Of a stretch of DNA of 64,000 bases, positions 35,500 to 52,455 are shown in pieces. The position numbers and the translations under genes are program-made. Source of the DNA: Isoetes taiwanensis (lineage: Eukaryota; Streptophyta; Lycopodiopsida; Isoetales; Isoetaceae). Position 1 is the stretch's first letter; each line of letters begins with the position of its first letter. The stretch is from positions 2,329,305-2,393,304 of the forward strand of contig JAJEKV010000062.1 in NCBI GenBank assembly GCA_021234155.1, read 5' to 3'. Under the pieces are notes generated by a model. That model did no database searches, was not told the DNA's origin, and saw only the letters and a list, made by a program, of their open reading frames with translations.

Positions 35500-37330
35500 G
35501 TCCTGTTAATAACCCAAATCAGCCAGGAAACTCGAGGATCTGGCCTGAGTAGTAAAAGTTTCTCAACGACCGGTTGACTTTTTTCAGACTCCTTCCACAT
35601 CTAATAAAGACTATGGCTATTCTACAGTAACCAAGGCTCTTGAACTTATTAGTCGAGAGTATTGATGTACTGGGTCCGCCGCTCTATAGAAGCTTTTATT
35701 TGATCCTGTGATATTTGTTGTCAAGTAGAGGCTTTGAGACATCTTCCTGATGGCCTTATTCAGCTATTGCATGTTACAGCTGGACTTTGGAAGAGCATTT
35801 ATGTGGATTTTATTTCAGAGCTACTACGCTCTCGAGGTTATGATGCCAAGTCATGGTCATTGTTGATTATCTAAGATGGCTCATTTCATTCATTGCAATG
35901 CCCCCATCACCAGTGAGAGAACATTTGATATGTTTTCTAGTGAAGTAGTTAGACCCATGGCTTGCTAAACACCATTGTCAATAGTCACTGATATCAGTTC
36001 ATCGTACGTTCTTGGAAGCAACTTTTGGAGCTATTGCATATCGCGTGCTCATTCACTTCTGGTCATTGTCCAAAGAGTAATAGATAGGTAGAGGATGCTA
36101 ATCTTGAAATAATATTTGAGGTACTTTATCCGTTACTACCAACATGATGATTAGGTCGATTGACTTCCATTAACTGAGTTTGTTTATAATAATGTAGTAC
36201 ATGCTTTCACTAGCCAGACTTCATTCTTTCTGGACCAACAGCCCTGTTGATCTCTTATTGTCGTTGATAATGATCTTGTCAATCCCAATGCTGAGTCCTG
36301 ACTTGAGAAACTTCAGGCTCTTCAATCATAACTCCACCACCATCTTCTTTGGGCACCGGAACGCTATTGGCATTATGCTAATTAAGCTCCTACATTTCAT
36401 GTTGATCACCTATCCGGCTTTTGCATAGGGACCTTCCTACCAGACGTCCCTGCAACAAGCTTGATTATCGTCGCTTTGGTCCTTACTGGATCACGACACA
36501 TATCATTAGCATTGCAGTCCGAATTGAGCTCTCTCCAGTTGTTCGTCTACATCTAGTATTCTATATTTCACTATTGGAGCCATACACGGCTAAACCCTTT
36601 CTTGATCGAATCCCTATATAATCCCCACAAGTGGAAATTGATGATCATGAAGAGTTCAAGGTTCAGGAGACTTTGGACTAAGTTTATTCATTGGCGGTTG
36701 TATTACTTTCTCAATTAAGAAGGATGTTCTTAAAGTGATTGAACCTGGGATCCTGCACAGAATTTGACAAGTGCTCCTGAAAGAATTGCAAAGTACCATT
36801 GGCATTACCCAGATAAGCCAAACCCAGGTACTCTAGCTCCAAAGACTCGTTGCCATTGTAGGAGGGGGATGTGTGACAAATAAATAGATATTATATGTAT
36901 ATGGTCGTTAGCCATATTCATACGAGAATACTTCCAGAAAGTTTTAGAAATATCCCTTGAAAATCTTCTAACTAGAATATTCTCGAGAATTCAAGGCAAA
37001 AGGTTAGCATGAAGTAGGATTCATACTTATGACCTTGTGTTGCAAGAGAAACATCTTGACCAATGTGATATCCATTAATTGTTGAATATATATATTGTAG
37101 CATATGTATTAATTATGATGTACTTAGAGAATAGGCACAAAAATTCAACATGCATTGCTGCGAAACGGAGGCCCATTTTCCAGTATATAGAGGGGCGAGG
37201 ATTGGCATTTCGGTTCGATGCCAATCGTGGGTCTCCTATTATAAATTTGACAATGTATCTAGCACAACAATTCTTCAATGGTTACACTTATAATGCAATA
37301 ATTGAATAAACCTTCATATAATGCTTAATG
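35500..37330 (+). mobile_element. Ty3/gypsy LTR-retrotransposon fossil (integrase and 3' end)
   Basis: Plus-strand remnants resemble a Ty3/gypsy integrase region, followed by the segment that usually closes the polyprotein. A purine-rich stretch (GGAGGGGGAT, about 36,861-36,870) and then TGTGTGACA follow, which is the usual layout of a polypurine tract followed by the start of a 3' LTR. The presumed LTR runs to about 37,320 and has a TATA-like stretch (about 37,180). No 5' LTR and no gag or RT were found in the window. The copy is old and broken in many places. Confidence 0.65.
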
Positions 37331-38246
37331 CAAGGTACTGTAGCAATTGAAAATAACACTGTAGCATTATATTAACAATGGAACTTCAGATCAAAGATGC
37401 CAACAACCCAGGCATTCATCCTATGATGAATCCACTCAGAAACATTGGTATATAATTCATTCAATCGCTGTTTCTTCTTATATTCAATTAGGCGGCACCG
37501 ATTCACTAAGAATCGGCCCCTACTTTGATGTCGACGGTCATGGAGTTTCTATTCAAGCTGTATCTATTTTTGCCTCTATTCGACCTTTAGAAATTCAACC
37601 TTTAACATATTTATATTTAACCTTTATCTCCATAGGTTGAACCCGACCATGACTATTTTACTTTCATAGTTAGGTTGCACCATAACCTAGCATAGTTAGG
37701 TACAACTTGAGCCCCTGAGCTATGAAACACTGTGCATTTTCACAATACAACCTCAGTTATCACATGGATCAACTGGTCTTCACATTAAACCTTCAGTTAT
37801 TTCATGAATCAACTGAGGTCAACTTATTATAATATGAACATAACCTTTCACCTCCGCCTCATGTTCTTGTGTTCTTGCTTACCCTTTGGGCTCATCATCT
37901 TGTATTTTATCTATTTCCTTGTGTATTTTCTAGTATTTTCTATTGTTTTTACATAGATTCGTGAAACTACATTTGCTCTTATAGACGCCTGCACTAATGG
38001 CATTATTATTCTATATCCTAGAGGTTCTTGACAAAGCGAGATGAAACAAGTCCTGCATCATTACATTGACATGTAGAAATGTACAGATATACAATTTCTC
38101 AGCGAATGTAATACTGCTAAGGATTTTCTTTGAAAACCTTTGGGAATGGAAGTTTTTTAATCCTAGACAGTAATAATCTTGTTGTGCTATCTTTCTTGTA
38201 TTGGATTCCATATACCTCATGGTCCCCATGGACAAGAAAGTTAATT

Positions 38247-38302
<56 letters not shown>

Positions 38303-39780
38303 TATTTTAACATCACGCCATCTTATTGATACATTTACTAAAGACACCTATTTCTAACGCAGAGAACATTTTACATATGCTCCAGGAAAAATTTTAAGCA
38401 CCTAGTAATTTTTTCCAAGTGAAATGATTTGGCCATTCCTTATGTAATTTAGCTGTTGAAGTGAAACAAAAAATGCCATTTTTGCTGTTTGTTTCCAATG
38501 CAAATCTAACCCAAATGGCGATTCCTTCCTCAACTATTTAGCGTTTGAGGTGGCGAAGTTTAGACAAACAACAAAGTTAGATGGCAATATACCAATAATT
38601 TAATTCTAACACCTCAAATAATATGCTCTATATAAATCTAACAACTCAAGTTATATGTCAGTAGACCCAAATGAGAAGATTCTTTTGCCACCAAAGTTCA
38701 AAAATACTTGTTTACCAAAAATCATTATCTCGTATGATAGGTAGTACTACTATTTATACATTGTATAAGTAGTAAGTATAGGGCCCGATAAAAACTCTCA
38801 AGGATATGGGAAAATCGTTATAGGAAAATATCTTATCCTAAGGATGGCCATTTTGTTGGCCAATATCCTTCATCCATGGAACTCAAATGGCCAAAATATT
38901 GGTATGTACCAAACCACAAAATAATGAATTGGCCGTTCCAAACGTTTATCTGCCAATAAAATGTTACGAAATGACGAATTTGCACCTACTATATAGCTAA
39001 ATCATCATAATCAGGCCAGCTAAGGGATTTAGCTGGAATAGATGGTTCGAGGCCAAATGGCTCGTAGGGGGTGAAAGAATCTGACAAAAATGCAAAGAGG
39101 AAAACCTTCCTACTGCAGTCCTTTTTTGCCATGGCTGTGCCTCTGCTGTTGCAAAATCGTTGTTATGTTACTTGGCCGCCATGAAAGGACAAAATATTAC
39201 GCCATATTTGGGAGGACAAAAGCCACTACGATGTAAACATTCTAAGAAAACATTGTTCACATAGTCCACAAACGATGTCTACTGCAAAGTTAAAGCATAA
39301 ATAAGAAAAATTCAACCCTATCAATTGTTTAGTTGTAAAATGAAAAGTCCCCTCCTTCACTATTGCATAAAATGCTTTCTTTGTTGTTGCATATTCTTCA
39401 TGCTTTTGCATGCTTTATAGATGTTTACTACACTCCATCATGATCATACCTCCTTTCATTAGAACTGTTGCCTTGTACAAAGCCATATAACTAGAAGTTG
39501 ACATTGAAAACACATGCTTCTATGCAAATTCGTGACGCAATGGCCTTAACAAGTTCATCTACGAAATTACAAATCATCCCTGTCATTAGAAGACATACAT
39601 CAAAATAGACGAACCGAACATGCATGCATTAAATTTCCACAACCAAATCCATTCTGACATAGAACCGAAATCATTATATCTGACATAGAACCGAAATCTT
39701 ATATCAACTTCCAACACTCTCAGTTATCACCTTTTCAAAAGAATACAAGCCCATAATAGAGAAATTGGAAACAGCTGAAT
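37331..39780. other. Intergenic DNA before LCB2
   Basis: AT-rich, with a small hairpin (CCGATTC/GAATCGG, about 37,498-37,516), short direct repeats near 37,660-37,850 and the GATA microsatellite described separately. No coding family is seen. Confidence 0.5.
38246..38325 (-). repeat. GATA microsatellite as tail of a LINE-type 3' end
   Basis: About 14 GATA units (38,246-38,302). On the minus strand the repeat is preceded by ATGGCGTGATGTTAAAATAC, nearly the same words that precede the CTAT tails at 21,320 and 22,010. The satellite therefore looks like an expanded 3' tail of the same family. Confidence 0.7.
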
Positions 39781-39806
39781 TAGCTTTAGGCCGCATTCTC
39801 CAGCCC

Positions 39807-39814
39807 TAGGGTTT
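39807..39814 (-). promoter_or_regulatory. Telo-box upstream of LCB2
   Basis: TAGGGTTT, i.e. AAACCCTA on the minus strand, about 200 bp before the LCB2 ATG. Telo-boxes are common near the start of plant housekeeping genes. The ORM gene has the same box at 60,788-60,795. Confidence 0.5.
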
Positions 39815-40009
39815 GGCCTTGGGGCAACCCAATATACTTTAAAGGATATACTTCGGAAATAATAAGACTACAAAATTAAAAGTCTCAACCGGATTCATAG
39901 TTTAAGCATAAAGGCAGACTACAGTGGATCTGCCTAAAAAAGGCCTAAACCGCCATCGGCCCCGGTTCTAATCTAGACATTCGTTCCCCCTCCTTGCAAC
40001 GAGGGAGCC

Positions 40010-44616
<4,607 letters not shown>

Positions 44617-44670
44617 CTAAGCAGAAGGCCAGATTTGATGCGCCCCTCAAGTTCAATTCATGCATCTTAA

Positions 44671-44818
44671 GCAGCAGCAAGTTTGCAAGCATTATACTCC
44701 CTAGATTCCTCAATGTATAATTAAATGGTAAACATTCTATGCAAGGTTGAGCAGCAGCAAGCATTATACTCCCTAGATTCCTCAATGTATAATTAAATGG
44801 TAAACAGTCTATGCAAGG
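44671..44818. repeat. Tandem duplication in LCB2 3' flank
   Basis: Two units (about 44,671-44,748 and 44,750-44,818) share GCATTATACTCCCTAGATTC and TATAATTAAATGGTAAACA. It begins about 55 bp after the LCB2 stop, so it probably lies in the 3' UTR. The antisense frame across it is a shadow. Confidence 0.8.
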
Positions 44819-45110
44819 GTATCTTACCATAAATATAAAGGTCTCTTCAAGTTCCATGTGGCGCAAACATTTTGGTAAGATTGTTGAATGCTCAACACAC
44901 ACATTGTTTCTGCTGTGGGAATGACTAAACTGGTATAAATACATGAAAGCTTCGACTATAAAGGTGTGTCTCGTCCATGGTAACTAACTCAGCTTTTCGG
45001 ATCTTGATCTAGCCGCATGCCAAAATTTCTTTCTTAGAGGGCAAACATTATTATTACAATCGCGAACATTTCTCTTCACCAGAAGTAATCTAAGGACATT
45101 TCATATTATG

Positions 45111-45215
45111 AGGGGGTTAATTCCCCTTGCGAGCATGTTATGGCAAATAAACAGGCGAGCCCGGGAGGGCGAGCATGTTTATTCGCCATAACAGGCAAGC
45201 AAGGGGGATTAACCC
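45111..45215. repeat. Foldback hairpin, MITE-like
   Basis: About 50-bp arms meet at CCCGGG. The left arm reads GGGGTTAATTCCCCTTGC then CATGTTATGGC; the right arm reads GCCATAACAGGC then GCAAGGGGGATTAACCC. Arms match imperfectly, so it is a somewhat aged foldback element. No coding capacity is present. Confidence 0.75.
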
Positions 45216-47815
45216 TTAACGAGCAGTAAGCCGCCTCATCCGGCCGCACCCACGGCTGCATTATCATCTCCTCGGATCGTTTATTGCGTTCGGCAGACGC
45301 CCATTCCTAGGCCAGATCGTTTATTGCAGGCTTGGCATCGCCCATACCCAGGTTATCAGTTCCCAGCCTGGATTATCAGGATCCGAGGCTAAATCTTGGG
45401 CTCAGGCATGCATCCGGGGCTCCCTACGCTCACGCTGCTGCCTGTTATGCTCTATCACAGAGCTTGAATCAACGGCAGGGATTTCTTGGATTAGAAAGCC
45501 TGCCGGTTAAAGTATAGTAATAATTTATTAACATGACTCTCCAGTCATCAATGCATCCATCAATGCATCTGTGCTGTGCTTTGTTGATGTATTGTATCAT
45601 ACTTAAAGATAGAAGCAATGAAATGAATTTTGCTTCACAAATGCAACTTTGTAACCATTCTCAAATTTTCTACCATCAATAAAAGCATTATTGAAAATAG
45701 TTACTCTCCAAAGGAGAATACAGGCAGGCAAGTCTCGTGTCTCGTGAAGAGCATCAGAACGTCTAACGCAAAGGAAAATTTCATCTCATAACGATAAGGG
45801 AGAACATGGTCCCATAGAACTGCGAGAACAAAGATTTGCATTCTATTTCATAGTTTCTTTTTTAAATGGTCTTATAATGCGCTTCGTGATGCTCAAGCAT
45901 GCTAAAATTTGAGCATGGGCCAAATCTGTGTCATGGAGTCCACTTTGGAAGGCAATACAAAATAATAAGTAGGTTTTATGTCGTTTTTATGATAAAAGGA
46001 AAAAATGGATCTCTAATAAACTTTTATAATAAGGGGACCATAACAATGGCCAAGTGTCTAAGAAATGTATGCTGATATGCATATTCTATCTTGCATAACC
46101 AAACAAATCCCTAGTAACTTGAATGCAAATCTGCTAGCAAATATGTACTAAAGACAATTTGCAATTTCATAGCCAATACAACGCACGTGGGCACCATGAA
46201 AGCCATAGTGTATTTGGCACTATGCAAACTCTGCTGACATTAAACTAGAAATGAAGCAATTAAAGAGGTTTTATTAAAATTCATCTTCAAAGAACAAAGG
46301 TTCTAATTGGCAAATTCGGCCACTTTGATATGCTGAATACACAAGCACAAGCAAATTGTATGCATTATAAAAGAACATTACATTGCAAAGGCACAAACCA
46401 GCTTCTTGCCTTGTATTCTTATACTGGGCATTTGTTCTATGGTACAGATTGGCGACTGCATCTATTTTCTATACCACATTATCACTTCCAGATTATTATT
46501 GACATCACTTTGATGTTCCTGCTTGTTCAATCTACCTATCTTCATATAGATAACTTATAATCTCAATATGTAGCAAATTGACAGTTAACAATCAACATGT
46601 GGTCAAACGCAGCAAGAGAATTTGGCCACCTATAAAACAAAGAATATTAGCACATGGATCTGAGAACCAAATACAACATAATAAGGAAATAAAGCTTCCA
46701 TGGACATGTATCTGCAGCTTGCATAGTTAAGTTGCAAGCATAACGAAATGCAAATGTAACGCATTCATAGAGACAAAAGTATGCACAAGCATCAATTCTG
46801 CTATGGGGAGAAGTACCTATTTGAAAATTAGGAGTGCATCTACCAATTTTGTATGGGTTCTGTTGATGTATTAGGACAAATAATTGGGAAGTTGCAAAGT
46901 GTAGATAAAATTCTGAAAATATAATGGTTATACTAAAAGAAAATGTCTCATTGATGAGAAGGGGTTTCGCCTCTCCTGCAAGGGCATTTCGGCTGGTAAA
47001 TGGGTGAACTATGACGACATCTGCAAGAGAACAAATCGAAGTAAGGGCATCATAATATATAGCACTTAAGAAACACGCTTTGTTCATATATGGACCTTTG
47101 ATCGTTCAGATCGATCAAGAAGGTGAAACTAATTTGACAATTGTTGCTTGCAGCAGGTTAGAAGAGCAGCAAACAAAATCTTCATATTTGTAGAAGAGCA
47201 ATCATCCATGATGCATGTCTAGCATGACTTGTCCATGAATAGGCATGTATGCTGCAGCCTGTGTAATTGGGAAGCCACTACTTGTGGTACAGAAGGAAGA
47301 CTAGAAACGACTTTCTGCCAAATGATCGCATCTCAAAAGAAGGAACATTGTCCAGAATTCTTCCCATTTCAGCAATCGTGTTTCATTATACCATATAGAA
47401 ATTGTAAGCACACCTATGAGTCTCCATCGCCATTGTGTGAAATTGACCTACCAATGACGCATCTATGTGGTTATCACCCAAGGGGATCCACCAACAGCTA
47501 GCTCCAGTAAAACTCCTTGCCATAGAGTGGAGATGGAAAAGTGTATGCACGGTGTCCCATGCATCAAATAGCTCGAGGAAAGGAGATGCATTTGGATAAG
47601 CTAAGAACAAATAGAAAAGAGCCCAAGGAAGCAAGGGCTTGATAGATGGAGAACCATTGGTACAGACGCCGCGAGCCCCGAGACTCATCAACATTGTTCA
47701 GATCCTCTAGATGAACTTGGAAATCAATACTTTTCTCTGTAGAAGAAAGTGGATCGTCCCAAGCCCTCCATAGTGCTTTGGCAAAATGCACTTTGCCCAA
47801 CTGACCTTGATATTA
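45216..47815. other. Unassigned intergenic DNA
   Basis: No recognised protein. GATCGTTTATTG is repeated at about 45,276 and 45,317. A minus-strand frame at 47,564-47,800 (LGKVHFAKALWRAWDDP) looks coding-like, but I cannot place it. Confidence 0.45.
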
Positions 47816-47879
47816 TAGGTGCTAGGTTTCTGGGCGCTAGGTTCTGGTTGCCCTAATGCTGTTGATACCTTCATTTTTC

Positions 47880-50800
47880 GTATGATTTGCTACAAGGCAA
47901 AGCCTGCTGGCTCGTCAGGGAAGGGCTTCATCGAATATAAAGGGGACTCAGGGTGTATCATTGCTTTACTCCAGGAACTAAAAGATCAAATAGCTAATCT
48001 TCAGAAGACAGCTGACAGTTTGTTCTCACAAAACGCTGAACTACAGAGACAAAATGCAGACCTGTTATTGCGGAGGTCCCTGCGGAGGATGGCCGTTAAC
48101 GCTTCTTGGCGCCTTCACGGCTAGGGCGGTGGCAGGGAAAGGGGCCGTCCCTAATCCTTGCTTTCGGCACTGCGGTGGTTTACTTCTTCCTCAAATTCAG
48201 GATCTGCTGCTAGCGTAAGGGTTTTTGGTGATCTAGTGTTTTCAGATTCTGCTTCAATGTGGCTGCGTTTTTCCGGTTTCTTGAAGCCTCTTCATGGCGG
48301 CCTCTCCAGCCCTCTCTAATTATCCACTAACGTGGATCTACTCTGATGCTTGCGGTTCTGGTAAGCACCGTGATTTTCCATAAATCATTCTTTCTTTATG
48401 GATGCACACCGAAATGGCGCAGATTGCCTATAAGGTAGAGTAAAAAAGATGCAGGGCTTTGAGAGAAGATGTTTCAAATTTCCAGTTAATTAGCAGTTTT
48501 GATTCTTAATCCAGGTCTGTTATGCTAGAAGCCTTTCCCTTCCTCTTGCTCTTTCCTACTAGCGGAAAGGTGTAGAGTTGATTCTTGGAAAAGAAGAAGA
48601 AAAGATTAGCCTGACCCTTCAGATTTTTTGATGAGATAAGAACTGGTTTAGATTGCCGAGCTAGGGATTGGACTATTTGAGATGCCGAGCTAGGGAATTT
48701 CTGAGCAGGATGAAGCTTATATATCTTGAGCCGGACTTTAGGGAGGAGTCTAGTAGCTGGGCTTTTGGGTCTAGTACAGGCTGACTGATTCACATCCCGA
48801 CAATGCAGCATATCTGATGGTTACATTCCTGACAATGCAGCATCTTTCCTGGTACATTCAGTGTTGATCAATCTGCAGAATGGGTTATTTGGAGCTGTGT
48901 TAGCTTCTCTGGGCAATGCGGGAGATTGCTCATGATTTCTTCATGCCTTTTTCTGTTCATCTCTATTCTTGCAAGAGGTGGTTCATAGAACATTCAAGGT
49001 ATATTTGTAGCTTGAGGAAAATTTATATTTGTCTCCTGTAGTATTCCTCTAGCTGGGAAGATGTTGATTCTGATCCTGTAGTACTAGCTAGCTGGATGAA
49101 GAGGTTGAGAAAAAAATTATGAGTACCAAGTTTCAGATATTATATTTGATCCATAAGGGATCCTCTGTACTTCAAGATTATTTGATCCTCGCGGGATCTT
49201 TCTGATGTAATTCTTCCTATCTGAATATAAATTTATCTTTCCTTCAAAAAAAAAAAATGCAGACCTGCAAGCACAAAACGTAGAATTGGCATCATTGGTC
49301 AAAACACCAGGTTCTGCAGATACTCAGTTCGACCAGACTAAGCTAGCAGAATTAGTTGTTGAAACAACCAAAGAGAAATTAATTTTACACAAGGAGGTTA
49401 CCTCTGCAGAGAAACTAGAGCAACAAGCCAGAGAAAAGAATCTGAAAATCTCGGGCCTCTCTGAAGCAGAAGATGAAGATATAATTGAGGTGATCAAACA
49501 ATTTTTCTATGTGTCTACATGAACCACAGTTTGTGCAGTGCAAACGTGTTGGGAAAATTGGGAATTAGCACAGACCAATCTTAGTTAGGTTCACCAGTAT
49601 TGAAGCAAAAGAGAGAGTTCTCTAACCGAGCAGCATTGAAAGGCCATAAAATATGGCTGGATTTGGATCTAGCTCAAGCACAGATTGGGATCAGCAAAAG
49701 GAAATGTGCCAAAGTAACGGAAGCCAGAGATTCGGTTTTTGTAACCAGTAAGAAAAGAATGTAGGGCCACAGGACCTTGAAAGTCATTGATTAGAATGCA
49801 CATGGTGCAAACCAATCCAAAATAGATGCAACATACGATGTCTGGAGAGAGATGGATATTATCCCTCTCACGGAAATGTGGGAACATCAAGCTAGATCCC
49901 TTCCAACATTAACCAGTTTTCAGTTACTGGGAAATCCTTGGAATGAAAAAGAAAGCCTGGTTGGCAGGGGCTATGGTGGTATAGCAGCATACATTAAAAA
50001 TCAAATATCTCAGCGAGTACAAGTACATCTTCACTCTGTGCACAAAGGGAAGCAGCATGCTTGGCTTAAATTAGAGCTAAATAAACACACAGTGTTCTTG
50101 GCAATCTGTTACTATGCGCCTCTACAGATGAAGATCTATCAAAACGAAGGTTATGACAGGACCAATCCATTTCATAACTTGAAAAAAGAAGTATTATCTG
50201 CTCTTCAGGATCTTGGGGAAGTCATAGTAGTTGGTGATTTCAATGCCAGAAATGGAAATTCGCAAACTGTAACATTGAAAGGCCGCATGATATTCAGCTT
50301 AGGGAGGCAAATGACACCTTATTTCTGAGAGAATTCTCAGATCATGAGACAAACTGCATGGACAAATTGCTTCTGAATTTTGGCACAGCATATAATCTGA
50401 AAATTCTTAATGGCACAATCACATATCCATCCTCAAAGGATTTCACTTGCTTTATGCATATTGGGGCTAGCATTATAGACTATGTGCTTACAAGCAGCTC
50501 GATCTGATCCATGCTTTCAAAATTGGAGACAAAGTACCAGAGTCTAATCATTCGCCACTTTTCCTCGAGGTTGCGGATGCAATTAAGAGAAGTGAAACTA
50601 AAAGTTATCACGTTCCCAGGTTGAAGCTCGATTATGACTTAATGATGAATACAGAAAACACCTAGAAGTGCTTTTGCAAGTGATCTTGAAAGTGGACAGG
50701 AAATTTCGTTGATGATGTCAATTGTTTCACAGACATAAATTTAGGGGCTGCAACCACTATTTTTGGTTTGACAAGAGGCTGCAAAAAACCAAGGCAAAAT

Positions 50801-52455
50801 AAGAGCTAGTTTGAAAAAGACTATAAAATAGCATGAACCATGATCCCAAAAGGGACGCTACTAAAGCCTAAATGGTACACTGCTTTGTTCAAATGGAAAA
50901 AGCGCACATTTATGTGTCAAAGGCAGACCTCTGCACCAGAAACTTCAGACATATCCCAGGCTCTTCTGGAATATAACTCAACATAAGCCTTCATCTTTCC
51001 CTTTGGATCCACACGATTTGCTTAATCTGGTCAAAGCTATTTATGATGTGCCTTCGGATCAGATGGCCAATTTGACTCCTAATGGAGATCTATTATCAGA
51101 GGAAGATGTAAAACATGCATTGCAAGAAATGGCAAACAACAAATCACCAGATCTACAAGGGATGAGTGTGGAGCTCTTCAAATGGGGTGGTAGCATCACC
51201 ATGAAGATATTGGCAACTCTCATTAACAAAGCAGTGGTAGAAGGCTTTTCCAAGCAATGGAAGGAGAACATAGTCCACCCAATCCACAAAAGCGGAGACA
51301 AGAAATTGGTCAGCAACTATAGAACTATATTGATTGGCAATACTTTCACAAAGACGCGTTTCTGGGCAGAAGAGACCCTATTCTAAGCTAGCTTCACGAA
51401 AGACCATTGCACGCTAGATCACGCTTTGGTGCTGGGGCCTTGTTTGAGAATGCTAAGAGACCACAACGCTCCCTGTACTTGGCTTTCATTGACTTCTCAA
51501 AAGCTTTTGACACAGTTTTGAGAAAGAACTTGGGACAGAGAATGGAGCAATTAGGCATGCCATTTGAGCTAAGAGCAACAATTGCTCAACTCAATTCAGA
51601 AGTTATTGTGAAACTATCAAACCAAATTGATGCAGAAGTCCTGAGCACTATAGGCGTGAGACAGGGCTGCCCCATGTCCCCCACTTTGGGCTTTACATAG
51701 ACGAACTGGATGAGTGGATGAAACTCCTGGGCGACAATGTCGTCCTAGCAGCAGCAAATACAGAAGGTTTGCAATTGCCCTTAAACAATCTGGAACTCTT
51801 TTGCAAGGAAAAAACATGCAAGTGAAAATGAAGAAATCCAAAGTTATGAAAGTAGAAACCACAAATTGTCCTCCTTTCAAGTATATAGATAAAGATTTGA
51901 AGATAGTCAATACATACAAGTATCTTGGATTGGAGTTTACAACAAGATATTCTTGGAAGGAGTGTATTCAAAAATGGATTTAGGGCGATAAAATCGCGCT
52001 ATATGCTACGCTTACAAGATGCTGGAAAGCCCAACCTGGATAGTTGGTGTTTGAAGAAACTTCTGTTTAAAACTCTGGTGCAGACTGTTGTCTTATATGC
52101 CTCTCCCATTTGTGGGGCCCAGCTTATCATCTAGGCAGTGGAAACAAGTTGAGGTGGTTATGAAGATATTTTTTAGAAAGAATTGGTGGTGAAAAATTAA
52201 ACATCCTTCGCCATCATATTGGCTAAAGCAGGTATGCTCCTGCTAGAGGTAGAAGCGTTCTATCAAACAATAAATTTTGCTAATAGAGTCCGGTTACAAC
52301 CTGACCACCGTCCTTCTAAACGAGCTTTTCTCCTCACGAAACATCAGGCTGGCATTATGATTTTATGGAATGGGAAAACAACTAGGGTGTTATAGTGGAA
52401 AATTGGCCAGAAGCAGAGCCTGGCACCCGGGATTTACTGAAGACTCTGACAGTAG
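47880..52455 (+). mobile_element. L1-like LINE with ORF1 and ORF2, interrupted and 3'-truncated
   Basis: ORF1 remnant: a coiled coil (LLQELKDQIANLQKTADSLF, about 47,970) continues after the insertion as EKLEQQAREKNLKISGLSEA (49,415-49,475). An ORF1p-like C-terminal region (GKIG...RPILVRF...EAR, 49,550-49,730) follows. ORF2: the endonuclease at 49,852-50,328 has LTEMW, ICYYAP and VVGDFNARNG. The reverse transcriptase at about 51,000-52,000 has NKSPDLQGMSVELFKW, LAFIDFSKAFDT, GVRQGCPMSPTLGF and KYLGLEF; the YADD box is not clearly readable. The post-RT LLLEVEAFYQTINFANRV (about 52,235) is followed by ENWPEAEP (about 52,400). Similarity stops at about 52,455, beside a ParB-like gene, so the 3' end was lost. 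Many stops and shifts are present. Confidence 0.85.
48051..49267 (+). mobile_element. Poly(A) retroposon (1.19 kb) inserted into the LINE ORF1, with target-site duplication
   Basis: The 14-bp word AAAATGCAGACCTG occurs at 48,051-48,064 and 49,254-49,267. Between them lies a 1,189-bp insert that ends in CTTTCCTTC plus an A-run. If the insert and one copy of the word are removed, the ORF1 coiled coil reads straight through (QRQNADL then QAQNVEL). This shows a target-primed insertion into the older LINE. The insert begins with a GC-rich stretch (GCGGAGGTCCCTGCGG) and has no recognised ORF. It may be an internally deleted LINE or an unusual long SINE-like element. Direct repeats such as GCCGAGCTAGGGA occur inside. 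Confidence 0.9.
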
